Source of the DNA: Sulfurimonas sp. HSL3-1
Lineage (GTDB): Bacteria > Campylobacterota > Campylobacteria > Campylobacterales > Sulfurimonadaceae
Length of the DNA: 64,000 nucleotides
Assembly: GCF_039645995.1 (NCBI RefSeq)
Contig: NZ_CP147920.1
Location: 186,001-250,000 of the forward strand
Direction of reading: 5' to 3'
The notes beneath the pieces were generated by a model. That model saw nothing but the letters and a program-made list of their open reading frames with translations, ran no database searches and was not told the DNA's origin. Positions 47,273 through 55,923 of this stretch are shown piece by piece (within the stretch, counting starts at the first letter, position 1; every line of letters begins with the position of its first letter). Position numbers and translations under genes: made by a program.

Positions 47273-48451
47273 TTAGAGCCCCGGCAGGCGCGGGACCTTA
47301 CCCAGTTTGCTGTTGCGGCAGTACCATCCCCACCCTTTTTTCATCCAGTGTCCCAGGATGGGCATCGGCATCATGAAAGCTTTCTTGTCGTCGCGGAAGA
47401 CGAAACCCGCCCCGCTGCCGGTATCCATGACGCAGAGGATGTTGAGGTGCTCCTGATACCCTTTGCGTTCCGCCTTCCCGGCGTCGCGCGCGGCGATATT
47501 GAAGGCGATATTCTTGGCCATGACTTCGGCCACATGCCCCTGTTTCGCCCGCCACTCCGGCCCTTCCAGCGCCGCGACGTCTCCGGCGGCATAGACGTTG
47601 CTGACCTCGCCGTCGATCACGACTTCGCTGTAGTCGTTAACGGTGACGAAGCCGGCCTCGCTGGTCGGGAGGTCGGACGCCTTGATGACACCGTGGCCGT
47701 CTCCGGCGGGAATGAACATCGTGAAGTCCGATTCCAGCTTGCTCTCATCCTCGAAGACGACGCCGTCCTCCTCGAAACGTTTGATTTTTTTGCCGAAGTG
47801 CTTGTTCAGATCGGCGCGCGCGAACATCGTGTCCATCATGCTAAGCGCCTGGTCGCCCATACGCGCACCGGGCTTGGGCATCGGGGCAAAAAAGGTCAGT
47901 TCGAAACGGTCGCGGACCCCTTTTTTTTTCAGGAGTTCATGGAGGTTGAAAAAGAGTTCAAAGCCGGGACCGCCCCGTACGGCGGAGGTGTCTTTGGGGT
48001 TGCCGCCGAAGCCGAAGGCGACCTTGCCGCTCCCTTTGGCGACCAGGGCATCGATCCGCTCCTTGATCCGCAGCGATTCGCGCGGGTCGCCGCAGATGGA
48101 GAGGGTATGCTCGATGCCGGGGTGCTTCATCTTGTGCGCTCCGAGGGCGACGACGAGGTAATCGTAGTCGTCGATCACCTTCCCGGAGGCAAGGGTGACC
48201 CGGTTCGCTTTCGCCTCGATCGTTCCGACTCCGTCGACCAGGAGGGTGAAGCCGTGGGCATCCCGCAGCTCCTCCAACGACACCTTGACGTCGTCAAAGG
48301 AGGCTTCGCCCGTCGGGACCCAGATGGAGGTCGGATAGATGTAAAAGTAGTCCCGGTCGCTGACGAGCGTCACGTCATAACCTCTTTTGCGCAGATGCGT
48401 CGCCGCATCGACCCCTGCAAACCCTCCGCCAAGCACCAACACCTTTTTCAT
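47273..48451 (-). CDS. FAD-dependent oxidoreductase, sulfide:quinone-reductase-like
   Basis: 392 residues. The N-terminal dinucleotide fold is VLVLGGGFAGVDAATHL and a second FAD-binding segment is NVYAAGDVA. GFGGNPKDTSAVRGGPGFELFFN and the C-terminal HWMKKGWGWYCRNSKLGK are shared with SQR/FccB-type relatives. Three cysteines at about 120, 340 and 378 are of interest because SQRs use cysteines near these regions, but spacing does not assign a type and an NDH-2-like role is possible. It lies between two c-di-GMP genes, with GGGGTAGAG before the ATG. Confidence 0.75.
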   Translation of the reverse strand: MKKVLVLGGGFAGVDAATHLRKRGYDVTLVSDRDYFYIYPTSIWVPTGEASFDDVKVSLEELRDAHGFTLLVDGVGTIEAKANRVTLASGKVIDDYDYLVVALGAHKMKHPGIEHTLSICGDPRESLRIKERIDALVAKGSGKVAFGFGGNPKDTSAVRGGPGFELFFNLHELLKKKGVRDRFELTFFAPMPKPGARMGDQALSMMDTMFARADLNKHFGKKIKRFEEDGVVFEDESKLESDFTMFIPAGDGHGVIKASDLPTSEAGFVTVNDYSEVVIDGEVSNVYAAGDVAALEGPEWRAKQGHVAEVMAKNIAFNIAARDAGKAERKGYQEHLNILCVMDTGSGAGFVFRDDKKAFMMPMPILGHWMKKGWGWYCRNSKLGKVPRLPGL

Positions 48452-48473
48452 CTCTACCCCTATAATTTGGATT

Positions 48474-48493
48474 GATAATAATCATAATATAAT
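48474..48493 (-). promoter_or_regulatory. Candidate Fur-type operator upstream of the SQR-like gene
   Basis: GATAATAATCATAATATAAT consists of imperfect GATAAT-type hexamers, as in Fur boxes, and lies 23-42 bases before the start of the flavoprotein gene on its promoter side. Agreement with the 19-bp consensus is only partial and AT-rich promoter sequence could look the same. Confidence 0.3.
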
Positions 48494-48520
48494 GACGATA
48501 AAATCAAAATTAAACGGCAG

Positions 48521-51295
48521 TTATTTCGTCAAATTCTTCCGGTGGCGATGGAGGTTAAGGGTGAGCTCCCGGGTCATTGCTTCGGCATGTTTCGGTAGAT
48601 AGAAGTGATTGCCCTGGACTTTGTCGCAACGATACTTTTTCAGCGCATCGGCCTGTTCGGGAAGTTCGACGCCTTCGGCAACGACCTGATATCCGAGCTC
48701 ATGGGCCATGGCGATGATGGATCGGATCAGGGCCTGGTTCTGGCTGCTTTCGTATTCCTGGACAAAGCTTTTGTCGATCTTGACCGTGTCAATGGTGAGG
48801 CGGCTTAGATAGCTGAGCGAGGAGTATCCGGTGCCGAAATCGTCGATGCTGATATGGATGCCGAGGTCGCTGAAGGCGCCGAGCACGCTCTTGGCTGCTT
48901 CCGTATCCAGGTCGATCAACTGCCCCTCGGTGATCTCGATGCCGATAAATACGGGATCGATATTGTACGTTTCGAGCAGATGGACGACATAGGTGAGGAT
49001 CTCTTTGTTCGCCAGCTGTTCCGCCGGGACGTTGACGTCAATCCGGATCAGCGCCAGGCGCAGACGCCGCCACTGGTCAAGCAGCCGGACGGCGTGTTCG
49101 AAGGCCCTTTGTGTCAGGGTCTGCATCAGATGCGCCTTCTCGACGATGGGCAGGAACGTTATCGGCGGGATGTAGGCGCTGTTCTCCTCGTCGTACCAGC
49201 GTACCAGCGCCTCGCAGCTCACGATGACACCGGTATGGAGGTCGACCTGCGGTTGGTAGAAAAAGGTGATCTTGTCATCTTGAAACGTCTGTCGAAGGGC
49301 ATTCTCCATCGTCAGTTGGCGCTCGATCTCTTCGGTCATCTCCGCCGTGAAGTAGGTGAACTGGTTTTTGCCGCCGCGTTTCGCTTTGTACATGGCGGCA
49401 TCGGCCTGTTTGAGCAGGACGTCGAGTGCACTGCTGTTCTCCGGAAAGAGCGTAATCCCGATGCTGGCGCCGACGTAGAGCTCCTGCTCTTTGATGTTGA
49501 AGCCCTCTTGCAGGACGCTGATCATTTTCTGGGCGATATGGGAGGTGACAAAGTGATCCTCGCCGTACTCCACCGTGACGATAAACTCGTCGCCGCCGAA
49601 ACGGGCGATGTAGTCGGATTCGCGCAGGACATGCTGCAGGCGCCGCGCGGCCTGGACTAGCAGTTTGTCGCCGTAGTTATGGCCGAACGTGTCATTGATG
49701 TACTTGAAGTTATCCAGGTCGATGAAGAAGATGGCAAACTGTTTTTCTGCTCGCTGCGCCCTCGTGATCAGGGACTGGAGATGGTAGTTGAGGTGATGGC
49801 GGTTCGGCAGCATCGTCAAAGCGTCGTAGTCGGCGAGCTGTTTTAGCTTTGATTCCGCGGCTTTTTGAAGACTCAGATCGATGTCGATGGCATAGAACTG
49901 CGGGTTTTCCGTGGCCCGGTCGAGGAGGATACGCGCACTCTGTACGGGGATGGAGATGCCGCTTCTGGCAAGAACGGTATGCTCTTCGGCCCCCATCGCA
50001 TCGTTATGGTTCAACCACGCCGCGATCCCCGCGGCAAAATGGTTTTGTTGGGATCGGGGAAGGATCAATTCGTCGATCTTCCGACCCAGGGCCTCTTCGG
50101 CGCTGTAGCCGTACAGCGCTTCGCTTTGACGGTTCCAGTAGTTGATGTGCCGCTGCTCGTCGAAGCCCTGGATCGCGACGGTCGGCATCTGATCCAGCAG
50201 CGAACGGAAACGCTGCTCCGTCGTTTCATGATAGTTCTGGGCACGGTACTGGAAGGTGTAATCGATATAGGCGATGACGACGCCGACGATGCGGCCGTTG
50301 GGATCGCTGAGCGGGGCGCGGCTGCTGAGCCGCCACATCTCTCCCTGCTTTTCAATGCGGTTGAGCAGTTCGGTCCCGTGCTCCAGTACCTTCCGATCCG
50401 ACATTTCGAAGAGCCGCGCTTCTTCGGCCCCGAAAAGGTCATGATCGGTTTTTCCTTTGAGCGCATCGGGCTTGCCCAACCGGACATCTTTGGCAAAAGA
50501 GAGATTGCCTCCGAGGTAGACGAGATCACTGTTTTTCCAGCAGATGCGTATCGGCGCGGCGTTGATGAGCTGTGCATAGAAACGGCTGGCGGAGTGGACC
50601 GTATTGTATTGGGCCAGGACCCGGTGGTAAAGCGCGTTTTGATGGGAAAAGGCCATGAAACGGTTTAGCAGGTTCGTCAGGTAGGTCAGTATATCGTTGT
50701 CCATGCAGGCGGTATCGGTGTAGAGCGTGACGATGCCCTCGGGACGTGCCCGGTCGGGGGAGAAGAGCGGGATAGAGAGGACAGAGACCAGCGGGGCGTA
50801 GCGCAACCGTTTCTGCCATGCCGTGTCCATCGGGGCTTCAAGCGCATTGCTGAAGAGATGGGGCTGGGCGGAAACAAAGGCGTATTCGGTCGGGTTTTCT
50901 GCCTCGTCGATCGCCGCGGCATGCCGGACACCGTAGTGCTCCGTCAAAAAACCCGGTTCGGTTTCGTCATAGACATAAAAGGGGTCGATGGCCCCCTCTT
51001 TGTTCGTGAAGCCGGCCCAGAGGGTCATGACGGGAGGCAGGCTGCTCAACTGCTCGAAAAGCTGCTGCTTCTGGCTTTCCGGTGAGAGCTCCAGTGTGCA
51101 GAGCCGGTCGATGCGCTCGCCGAGATCAAACCACATGCGCTCCTGCAGGCTTGGATCGGGCAGCACATCCGGGGAGGTATCTATGGGACCTTCGGTGACC
51201 GGCAGCGGCAGCGGTTTGATACGCCAGTAGAGAAATAGCGTGGAAGCGATGGCGAGCGGCCATAAGATGTGAAGGAAAAGATCCGCGGTCGTCAT
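48521..51295 (-). CDS. GGDEF-EAL c-di-GMP protein with GAF-like and PAS sensors
   Basis: About 924 residues from ATG 51295. Order: N-terminal membrane helix (LFLHILWPLAIASTLFLYW), a GAF-like region (about 60-215), two PAS domains (about 230-330 and 350-455), GGDEF (intact FGGDEF near 565, with RESD inhibitory site before it) and EAL (CEALVRW near 693; IEITEG, IDDFGTGYSS, KIDKSF and AEGVE present). The longer open frame to 51385 adds 30 residues with no membrane character. AAGGGA is 12 bases upstream, a loose spacing. Confidence 0.92.
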   Translation of the reverse strand: MTTADLFLHILWPLAIASTLFLYWRIKPLPLPVTEGPIDTSPDVLPDPSLQERMWFDLGERIDRLCTLELSPESQKQQLFEQLSSLPPVMTLWAGFTNKEGAIDPFYVYDETEPGFLTEHYGVRHAAAIDEAENPTEYAFVSAQPHLFSNALEAPMDTAWQKRLRYAPLVSVLSIPLFSPDRARPEGIVTLYTDTACMDNDILTYLTNLLNRFMAFSHQNALYHRVLAQYNTVHSASRFYAQLINAAPIRICWKNSDLVYLGGNLSFAKDVRLGKPDALKGKTDHDLFGAEEARLFEMSDRKVLEHGTELLNRIEKQGEMWRLSSRAPLSDPNGRIVGVVIAYIDYTFQYRAQNYHETTEQRFRSLLDQMPTVAIQGFDEQRHINYWNRQSEALYGYSAEEALGRKIDELILPRSQQNHFAAGIAAWLNHNDAMGAEEHTVLARSGISIPVQSARILLDRATENPQFYAIDIDLSLQKAAESKLKQLADYDALTMLPNRHHLNYHLQSLITRAQRAEKQFAIFFIDLDNFKYINDTFGHNYGDKLLVQAARRLQHVLRESDYIARFGGDEFIVTVEYGEDHFVTSHIAQKMISVLQEGFNIKEQELYVGASIGITLFPENSSALDVLLKQADAAMYKAKRGGKNQFTYFTAEMTEEIERQLTMENALRQTFQDDKITFFYQPQVDLHTGVIVSCEALVRWYDEENSAYIPPITFLPIVEKAHLMQTLTQRAFEHAVRLLDQWRRLRLALIRIDVNVPAEQLANKEILTYVVHLLETYNIDPVFIGIEITEGQLIDLDTEAAKSVLGAFSDLGIHISIDDFGTGYSSLSYLSRLTIDTVKIDKSFVQEYESSQNQALIRSIIAMAHELGYQVVAEGVELPEQADALKKYRCDKVQGNHFYLPKHAEAMTRELTLNLHRHRKNLTK

Positions 51296-51483
51296 GATGG
51301 TCTGCGTTCCCTTGCGCGAAGAATTTTTTAGAGTACTGTATTTTATATTAATATTGTTTGTTGTAATTGAACAGAAATATAGCAATTTTTATGTTCTGTC
51401 ATTTTTGGCGTTGCCGTTTAGATTGAAGCCATGGGGTGCCTTGAAGGTACGCTTTGGCATTATTGGGGCAAAAAAGGATGACG

Positions 51484-52014
51484 ATGGCTAAGGAAGTAGC
51501 GCTCCTCGGGGGCGGGTGTTTTTGGTGCATCGAGGCGGTCTACCGCCGGGTCAAAGGGGTCAGCAGCGCCATCAGCGGTTACGCGGGCGGCGAAACGGAG
51601 CATCCCGATTACCGTGCGGTCTGCAGCGGAACGACGGGGCACGCCGAAGTGGTCGAGGTCACTTTCGATCCCGACGTTATCTCCTTCGGGGAGATTCTCG
51701 ATATTTTCTGGGTCATTCACGATCCGACGACGCTGAACCGCCAGGGCGCGGACGTCGGGACCCAGTACCGCTCGGTCATCTACTATCAGAACGATGTACA
51801 GAAAGCGGAAGCAGAGGCCGCCATTGCCGAAGCACAGGCCGGTTTTTCCGACCCGATCGTGACGGAACTCTCCCCGGCCCCGACATTCTATCCGGCCGAA
51901 GCGTACCACCAGAACTATTTCGACCTCAATCCCCAACAGGGATACTGCCAGGTCGTCATCGCACCGAAGGTGCAGAAATTTATGCAGACGTTCCGGGAGA
52001 AGCTTGATGTTTGA
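51484..52014 (+). CDS. msrA: Peptide methionine sulfoxide reductase A
   Basis: 176 residues. The catalytic motif GGCFWCIEAVYRRVKGV is at the N-terminus, with GYAGG, GTTGHAEVVEV and QGADVGTQYRS following; a resolving Cys is near the C-terminus (GYCQVV). Repairs S-methionine sulfoxide in proteins. ATG 51484 is chosen because AAAAGG lies 6 bases before it. It overlaps the DUF420 gene by 8 bases. Confidence 0.97.
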   Translation: MAKEVALLGGGCFWCIEAVYRRVKGVSSAISGYAGGETEHPDYRAVCSGTTGHAEVVEVTFDPDVISFGEILDIFWVIHDPTTLNRQGADVGTQYRSVIYYQNDVQKAEAEAAIAEAQAGFSDPIVTELSPAPTFYPAEAYHQNYFDLNPQQGYCQVVIAPKVQKFMQTFREKLDV

Positions 52015-52468
52015 GGCGGGTTTTCTGGGGACGCGCGCCCTCTGGTTTATGGACATCGTCACCCTTTGGTTTGCCGCATTGCCGTTCTTGATGGGCGGGG
52101 CCATCCTTCTGATTAAAGGCGGGTATGAAAAGGGCCACAAACGCGCACAGACACTGCTCTTCGCAGTCACGCTGGCGATGGTCGTGCTGTTCGAAGTCGG
52201 GGTGCGCTTTACCGGCGGTTTCGTCGCCTACGCGGAAGAGAGCGGCGTGGAATTCTCCTCGCTGGCGGTGTTCCTGGCGGTGCATGTGCTGATCGCCGTC
52301 GCCGCCGTTGCCGGGTGGGCATGGCTGCTGATCGACGCTCTGCGAAGCTATGGTGGCAGTGAAACGGTGGCCGCCACGCACAAACGCAACGGGGTGATCG
52401 TTTTTTCGGGGATGACCGTCACATCCCTGATGGGCGTGACGATCTACGGCATGCTTTTTATGACCTAG
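52007..52468 (+). CDS. DUF420 membrane protein
   Basis: About 153 residues with four transmembrane segments and the DUF420 pattern: KGGYEKGHKRAQTLLFAV, VRFTGGF, FLAVHVLIAVAAVAGWAWLL and HKRNGVIVF. Several His residues lie at helix ends. Members near oxidase genes are linked to heme-copper oxidase assembly; no oxidase is adjacent here. ATG 52007 preferred over TTG 52004. Translationally coupled to msrA. Confidence 0.8.
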   Translation: MFEAGFLGTRALWFMDIVTLWFAALPFLMGGAILLIKGGYEKGHKRAQTLLFAVTLAMVVLFEVGVRFTGGFVAYAEESGVEFSSLAVFLAVHVLIAVAAVAGWAWLLIDALRSYGGSETVAATHKRNGVIVFSGMTVTSLMGVTIYGMLFMT

Positions 52469-52471
52469 CGG

Positions 52472-52645
52472 ATGTGTTTCGTCGTTTTCATCGTCGTCGG
52501 CGCCTTCGCCGTCTCGCTCTGGATGCACGGGCAGCTGCTCTACGGGGCAGCCGCCGGGGCCGTCTCCCTTCTCTTCCTCTTCTTCTCTGTTCGCAAGATC
52601 ATCAAAAACGGCCCCTGTCTCTTCGGCAAACGCAGAGACTGCTAG
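52472..52645 (+). CDS. Small two-helix membrane protein
   Basis: 57 residues: CFVVFIVVGAFAVSLWMHG, then LLYGAAAGAVSLLFLFFSV, then a basic tail KRRDC. The ATG begins 4 bases after the DUF420 stop, so it is probably translated from the same mRNA; there is no separate ribosome site. Two hydrophobic helices and basic ends are what a real small membrane protein would show. It is not recognised as a named family. Confidence 0.55.
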   Translation: MCFVVFIVVGAFAVSLWMHGQLLYGAAAGAVSLLFLFFSVRKIIKNGPCLFGKRRDC

Positions 52646-52648
52646 CGC

Positions 52649-52870
52649 TCAGAGCCGCCCCTGTTTGACCAGGGAGAGGACCATCGCCAGCGAATAGCCG
52701 TCGTTCTCATACCCGTCTTCGATACAGGACTCGCATTTGTTGCCCAGTTCGCACTCGCGGTGATTGAGCATCGCGTCGACGCTCTCCCAGCCATGGGTTT
52801 TGATGCATTCGGCAATCGCCTTCATATCCATCGAATTGCAGACGCAGATCATGCGGTCGGTGTCGATCAT
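52649..52870 (-). CDS. BFD-like [2Fe-2S]-binding protein
   Basis: 73 residues. ICVCNSMDMKAIAECI gives the C-x-C and CELGNKCESCI the C-x2-C of the BFD fold, the same fold as the central module of NifU. BFD proteins hand electrons or clusters to partners such as bacterioferritin. The ATG overlaps the hemD TGA, tying it to heme synthesis. No bacterioferritin is in the window. Confidence 0.75.
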   Translation of the reverse strand: MIDTDRMICVCNSMDMKAIAECIKTHGWESVDAMLNHRECELGNKCESCIEDGYENDGYSLAMVLSLVKQGRL

Positions 52871-53520
52871 ACTTGCTCCTTTGCCAGCTGTTTTGCGAGG
52901 GTGATACAGGCCGCGACGGTCGGTTCGGGGGCGATGTGGACCTTCCGGCCGGGAAGGCTCTTCTCTGTCGTGCGGCCGATGGCGACGACGCTGTGGGTCT
53001 GGGCCAGGACAAAGCGGCTCTGAAAGCAGTGCAGTGCCGAAGGCGAGGTAAAGATCAGTATGCTGTCGTCGGGAATCGCAACGTCCATTTTATCGGCCCG
53101 GCAGAGGGTCTCATAGACCACGGCCTCCTCCACGACAACCCCCTCTTCGCGCAGCCGGGAGGCAAAATCCGACGCAACGACCCGGGGGCGTGCATAGAGC
53201 CAGCGGAAACGGGGGAAACGCTCCCGGATAAGTTCATACAGCATCTCGCCGTACCCCTTGACCGTCCCCGCAACCGTGCCGCCGAGTGCTTCCACACGCT
53301 GACGGGTTCCCTTCCCGACGCTGAGCACGGGCACGCTTTTCCACTCCGGGGCGATCTTTTCGAGGGCGTCGACGCCGTTTTTCGAGGTAAAGATGATGCC
53401 GTCGATCCGTGAAAGATCGACTTTGGGTTGCAGCCATGCCGTTTCCAGGATCGGCAGATGGGTAATGTCGGGATCATCGGAGGGGGTCACAGAAAGAAGA
53501 TAGATGGGCCGTATTGTCAT
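52867..53520 (-). CDS. hemD: Uroporphyrinogen-III synthase
   Basis: 217 residues. The family is weakly conserved, but DGIIFTSKNGVDAL, VLSVGKGTRQRVEALG, ARPRVVASDFASRLREEGV and LIFTSPSALHCF follow the two-domain HemD pattern. Closes the tetrapyrrole ring for heme and siroheme. ATG 53520 is preferred to 53538 because a TATAAT box overlaps the six extra codons. Confidence 0.85.
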   Translation of the reverse strand: MTIRPIYLLSVTPSDDPDITHLPILETAWLQPKVDLSRIDGIIFTSKNGVDALEKIAPEWKSVPVLSVGKGTRQRVEALGGTVAGTVKGYGEMLYELIRERFPRFRWLYARPRVVASDFASRLREEGVVVEEAVVYETLCRADKMDVAIPDDSILIFTSPSALHCFQSRFVLAQTHSVVAIGRTTEKSLPGRKVHIAPEPTVAACITLAKQLAKEQV

Positions 53521-53527
53521 AGAATGG

Positions 53528-53533
53528 ATTATA
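53528..53533 (-). promoter_or_regulatory. -10 box placed for a leaderless hemD mRNA
   Basis: On the minus strand TATAAT ends 7 bases before the ATG at 53520. A CTCCCG/CGGGAG hairpin at 53538-53557 lies between it and the regulator gene upstream and may terminate that transcript. Confidence 0.5.
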
Positions 53534-53615
53534 ACCAACTCCCGGTGGATGTCGGGAGAAGGAGACGCTTTGAATGAAGGTAGGGAAAGTATAGTAAAGA
53601 AAAGTTACTAAACTG

Positions 53616-54032
53616 TTAACGCTTTTTCTGGCACGCCGGGCAGATGCCCCGCAGCACGATATCGCTGCTTTGGATGCTGTAGCCGCTGACGGCTTCGGCG
53701 TGCGCTCTGATCTGCTCCGTATCGAAGGAAAAATCTTCGATCTTCCCGCATTCGCTGCAGTGCAGGTGCAGGTGCGGCTCTTTTCGGATCTCGAAAACAC
53801 TCTTGCTCTCGGGGACTTTCACCTCTTCGAGCAGTCCGTTTTCCGTCATTATGGCAATATTCTTGTACACCGTCGCCAGCGAAACGTTCGGATACGCTTC
53901 TTTTACCTCCTGGTAAAGCATATCGATGTTCAGGTGGCCGAAGGTGTTGAGGCTTTCGACGATCTTGAGCCGCTGCGGGGTCACCTTGAGATGGTGGTTC
54001 CGCAGGTTTGTGGCTATGAGTTCTTTATTCAT
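53616..54032 (-). CDS. Fur-family regulator, PerR-like
   Basis: 138 residues: a winged helix (LKVTPQRLKIVESL, then VSLATVYKNIAIMTENGLL) and a dimer domain with HLHLHCSECGK and a final CPACQ zinc site of four cysteines. The HLHLHC stretch, the paired CxxC motifs and the place next to a cytochrome c peroxidase gene favour the peroxide sensor PerR over Fur, but residue-level proof needs an alignment. The 195-base divergent gap is AT-rich. Confidence 0.88.
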   Translation of the reverse strand: MNKELIATNLRNHHLKVTPQRLKIVESLNTFGHLNIDMLYQEVKEAYPNVSLATVYKNIAIMTENGLLEEVKVPESKSVFEIRKEPHLHLHCSECGKIEDFSFDTEQIRAHAEAVSGYSIQSSDIVLRGICPACQKKR

Positions 54033-54154
54033 AGTAGCATTAAAGCACCAAAAAGGTAAAAGTCGAAATAATCGTAGAAGGAAGGCGGTGTTTATTATTT
54101 TCCATTAAGTAAAAGTAGTCTATTTATTTAAGGAAAAAAATTATCGTTTGTAGG

Positions 54155-54160
54155 TAGAAT
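54155..54160 (+). promoter_or_regulatory. -10 box of the cytochrome c peroxidase gene
   Basis: TAGAAT in the AT-rich gap, 67 bases before the ATG, with AAGGAG as ribosome site near 54216. AT-rich tracts between 54090 and 54150 could hold a PerR or Fur site, but I could not identify a good palindrome. Confidence 0.45.
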
Positions 54161-54227
54161 TTTCCCATCACATGAATTTGGAACTTCCGCATTTCCGGCG
54201 GAGGATTGAATAATCAAGGAGAGAAAA

Positions 54228-55253
54228 ATGTTTAAAAAAATTGCGTTGACAGCATGTGTCCTGGCTTCCGCCGCATCCGCGGAGACACTGGCCGATCAGG
54301 CCAAGGCGATGGGCCTCGCCCCCATTCCGAAAAGCACGACCGAACTCTATAAACTCATCGACAATCCGAAGAACCCGATGAATGCCCAGAAGGTCGAGCT
54401 CGGCAAACAGCTCTTTTTCGATCCGCGCCTTTCAAAGAGCGAGATCATCAGCTGTAACACCTGTCACAACCTCGCCACCGGCGGTGTGGACGGCGTGCCG
54501 GCGGCGATCGGCCACAACTGGGCGCACAACCCCCACCACCTGAACTCTCCGTCGGTCTACAACGCCGTTTTTGCTGAGAAGCAGTTCTGGGACGGACGCA
54601 GCCCGGACCTTGAAGACCAGGCGCAGGGACCGATGCAGGCGGCGCCGGAAATGGCGGCCAAGCCTGAGCACGTCGCCGCCGTCGTCAACTCCATTCCCGA
54701 TTATGTCGCGGCGTTCCGCCACGCCTACAATGACCAGAAGATGGTTCCGACCTTCAAAGACATTGCGGATGTCATCGCCTCCTTCGAGCGCACGCTGGTA
54801 ACGCCGTCACGCTTCGACGAGTACCTGCGCGGCTGTGACAAAGCGCTTTCCAAAGAGGAGAAGGCCGGTCTGCAGACCTTTATTGACAAAGGGTGTGCGA
54901 GCTGTCACACCGGCGTGGCCGTCGGCGGCGGGATGCAGCCGTTCCCGCTGATGGGCAAGTTCAAGTATATGGGCGTCGGCGACTTCAAAGGCGATGCGAA
55001 CGGGATGGTCAAGGTTCCGACGCTGCGCAACGTCGAAGAGACGGCGCCTTATTTCCACAACGGTACGGTCTGGAGCCTGAAAGAGGCGATCAAGATCATG
55101 GGCGAGACCCAGCTGGGTGTCAAACTGACTGACGCAGAGACGGAGAGCATCGAGACCTTCCTCAAAGCGCTGACGGGCGAGAAACCGGTCGTCGAGTACC
55201 CGGTCCTGCCGGCCCGTACGGCCAAAACACCGCTGCCGGATTCCGGCAAGTAA
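54228..55253 (+). CDS. Diheme cytochrome c peroxidase, periplasmic
   Basis: 341 residues. Signal peptide about 1-18. Two heme c motifs are visible, CNTCH and CASCH, with NSPSVYNAVF and WDGRSPDLEDQAQGP between them and LRNVEETAPYFHNG in the second domain, as in CcpA/MauG-type peroxidases. It reduces hydrogen peroxide with electrons from cytochrome c. Divergent from the PerR-like gene, a sensible regulatory pair (inference). Confidence 0.95.
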   Translation: MFKKIALTACVLASAASAETLADQAKAMGLAPIPKSTTELYKLIDNPKNPMNAQKVELGKQLFFDPRLSKSEIISCNTCHNLATGGVDGVPAAIGHNWAHNPHHLNSPSVYNAVFAEKQFWDGRSPDLEDQAQGPMQAAPEMAAKPEHVAAVVNSIPDYVAAFRHAYNDQKMVPTFKDIADVIASFERTLVTPSRFDEYLRGCDKALSKEEKAGLQTFIDKGCASCHTGVAVGGGMQPFPLMGKFKYMGVGDFKGDANGMVKVPTLRNVEETAPYFHNGTVWSLKEAIKIMGETQLGVKLTDAETESIETFLKALTGEKPVVEYPVLPARTAKTPLPDSGK

Positions 55254-55257
55254 CCCT

Positions 55258-55857
55258 CTAGCGGCCGGCCAGCGCCAGCCGCACCATCAACTCCCCCTTT
55301 TCCTCATAAACCTCAAGCTGTGCAGCGAGCGCAAGACGCCGTCTGCGTATGATCCCTTCCATGGTATGAAAGACATGAAAATACTCCGGCGTGAACGGTG
55401 TCTGGATATACTGCAGTCGTTTGGCGGCGACCAGGGTGACGAGGGCGCCGGCCGCGCTGTAGTAGAGGCTCTTATTGACGGTGCGCTGCAGGCGGTAGTC
55501 GCGCATCAGCATCAGGTTGGTCCGCAGGACGGAGCGGGCTTCGGCGGAGAGCGAAAGCGCGCTCTGCACCCGCCGGAGTTCTTCGTCGAGTTCGGCCGCT
55601 TTGTCGTTCAGGCGCCTTTGCGCCTCGGTTTTCGCATTCTGGCAGTGCGCGGTGATGATCCGAAGCAGCTCTTCGTCGCTGTAATGCTTCCGGTCGGGCG
55701 TATAGGTATAGTTTTGCGACGAGGTGTAGTCGTGGTCGAGGGCCAGCAGCAGGGAGACGGTGAAGGGGATATAACGGTACTTGTCCTCTTTTTTCCTGTC
55801 GAAGACGATGCCGCTGTGGGAGATAAGCGGCTTGGGGCCGGCGTAGGTTAATTTCAT
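55258..55857 (-). CDS. Conserved protein of unknown function, last gene of the Bat operon
   Basis: 199 residues, soluble and largely helical. It begins with KLTYAGPKPLISHSGIVFD and has a lysine/arginine-rich helix in the middle (TEAQRRLNDKAAELDEELRRV). I do not recognise a family. It ends 4 bases after the peroxidase stop in the convergent direction. It is 66 bases downstream of the thioredoxin-like gene and may belong to that transcript. Confidence 0.65.
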   Translation of the reverse strand: MKLTYAGPKPLISHSGIVFDRKKEDKYRYIPFTVSLLLALDHDYTSSQNYTYTPDRKHYSDEELLRIITAHCQNAKTEAQRRLNDKAAELDEELRRVQSALSLSAEARSVLRTNLMLMRDYRLQRTVNKSLYYSAAGALVTLVAAKRLQYIQTPFTPEYFHVFHTMEGIIRRRRLALAAQLEVYEEKGELMVRLALAGR

Positions 55858-55923
55858 CCTCTCTCCTTGGGGCGCGTTGGCAACAGTGTACCACCCTTTG
55901 GTAACGGCTCGCGCTGCGCGGTG

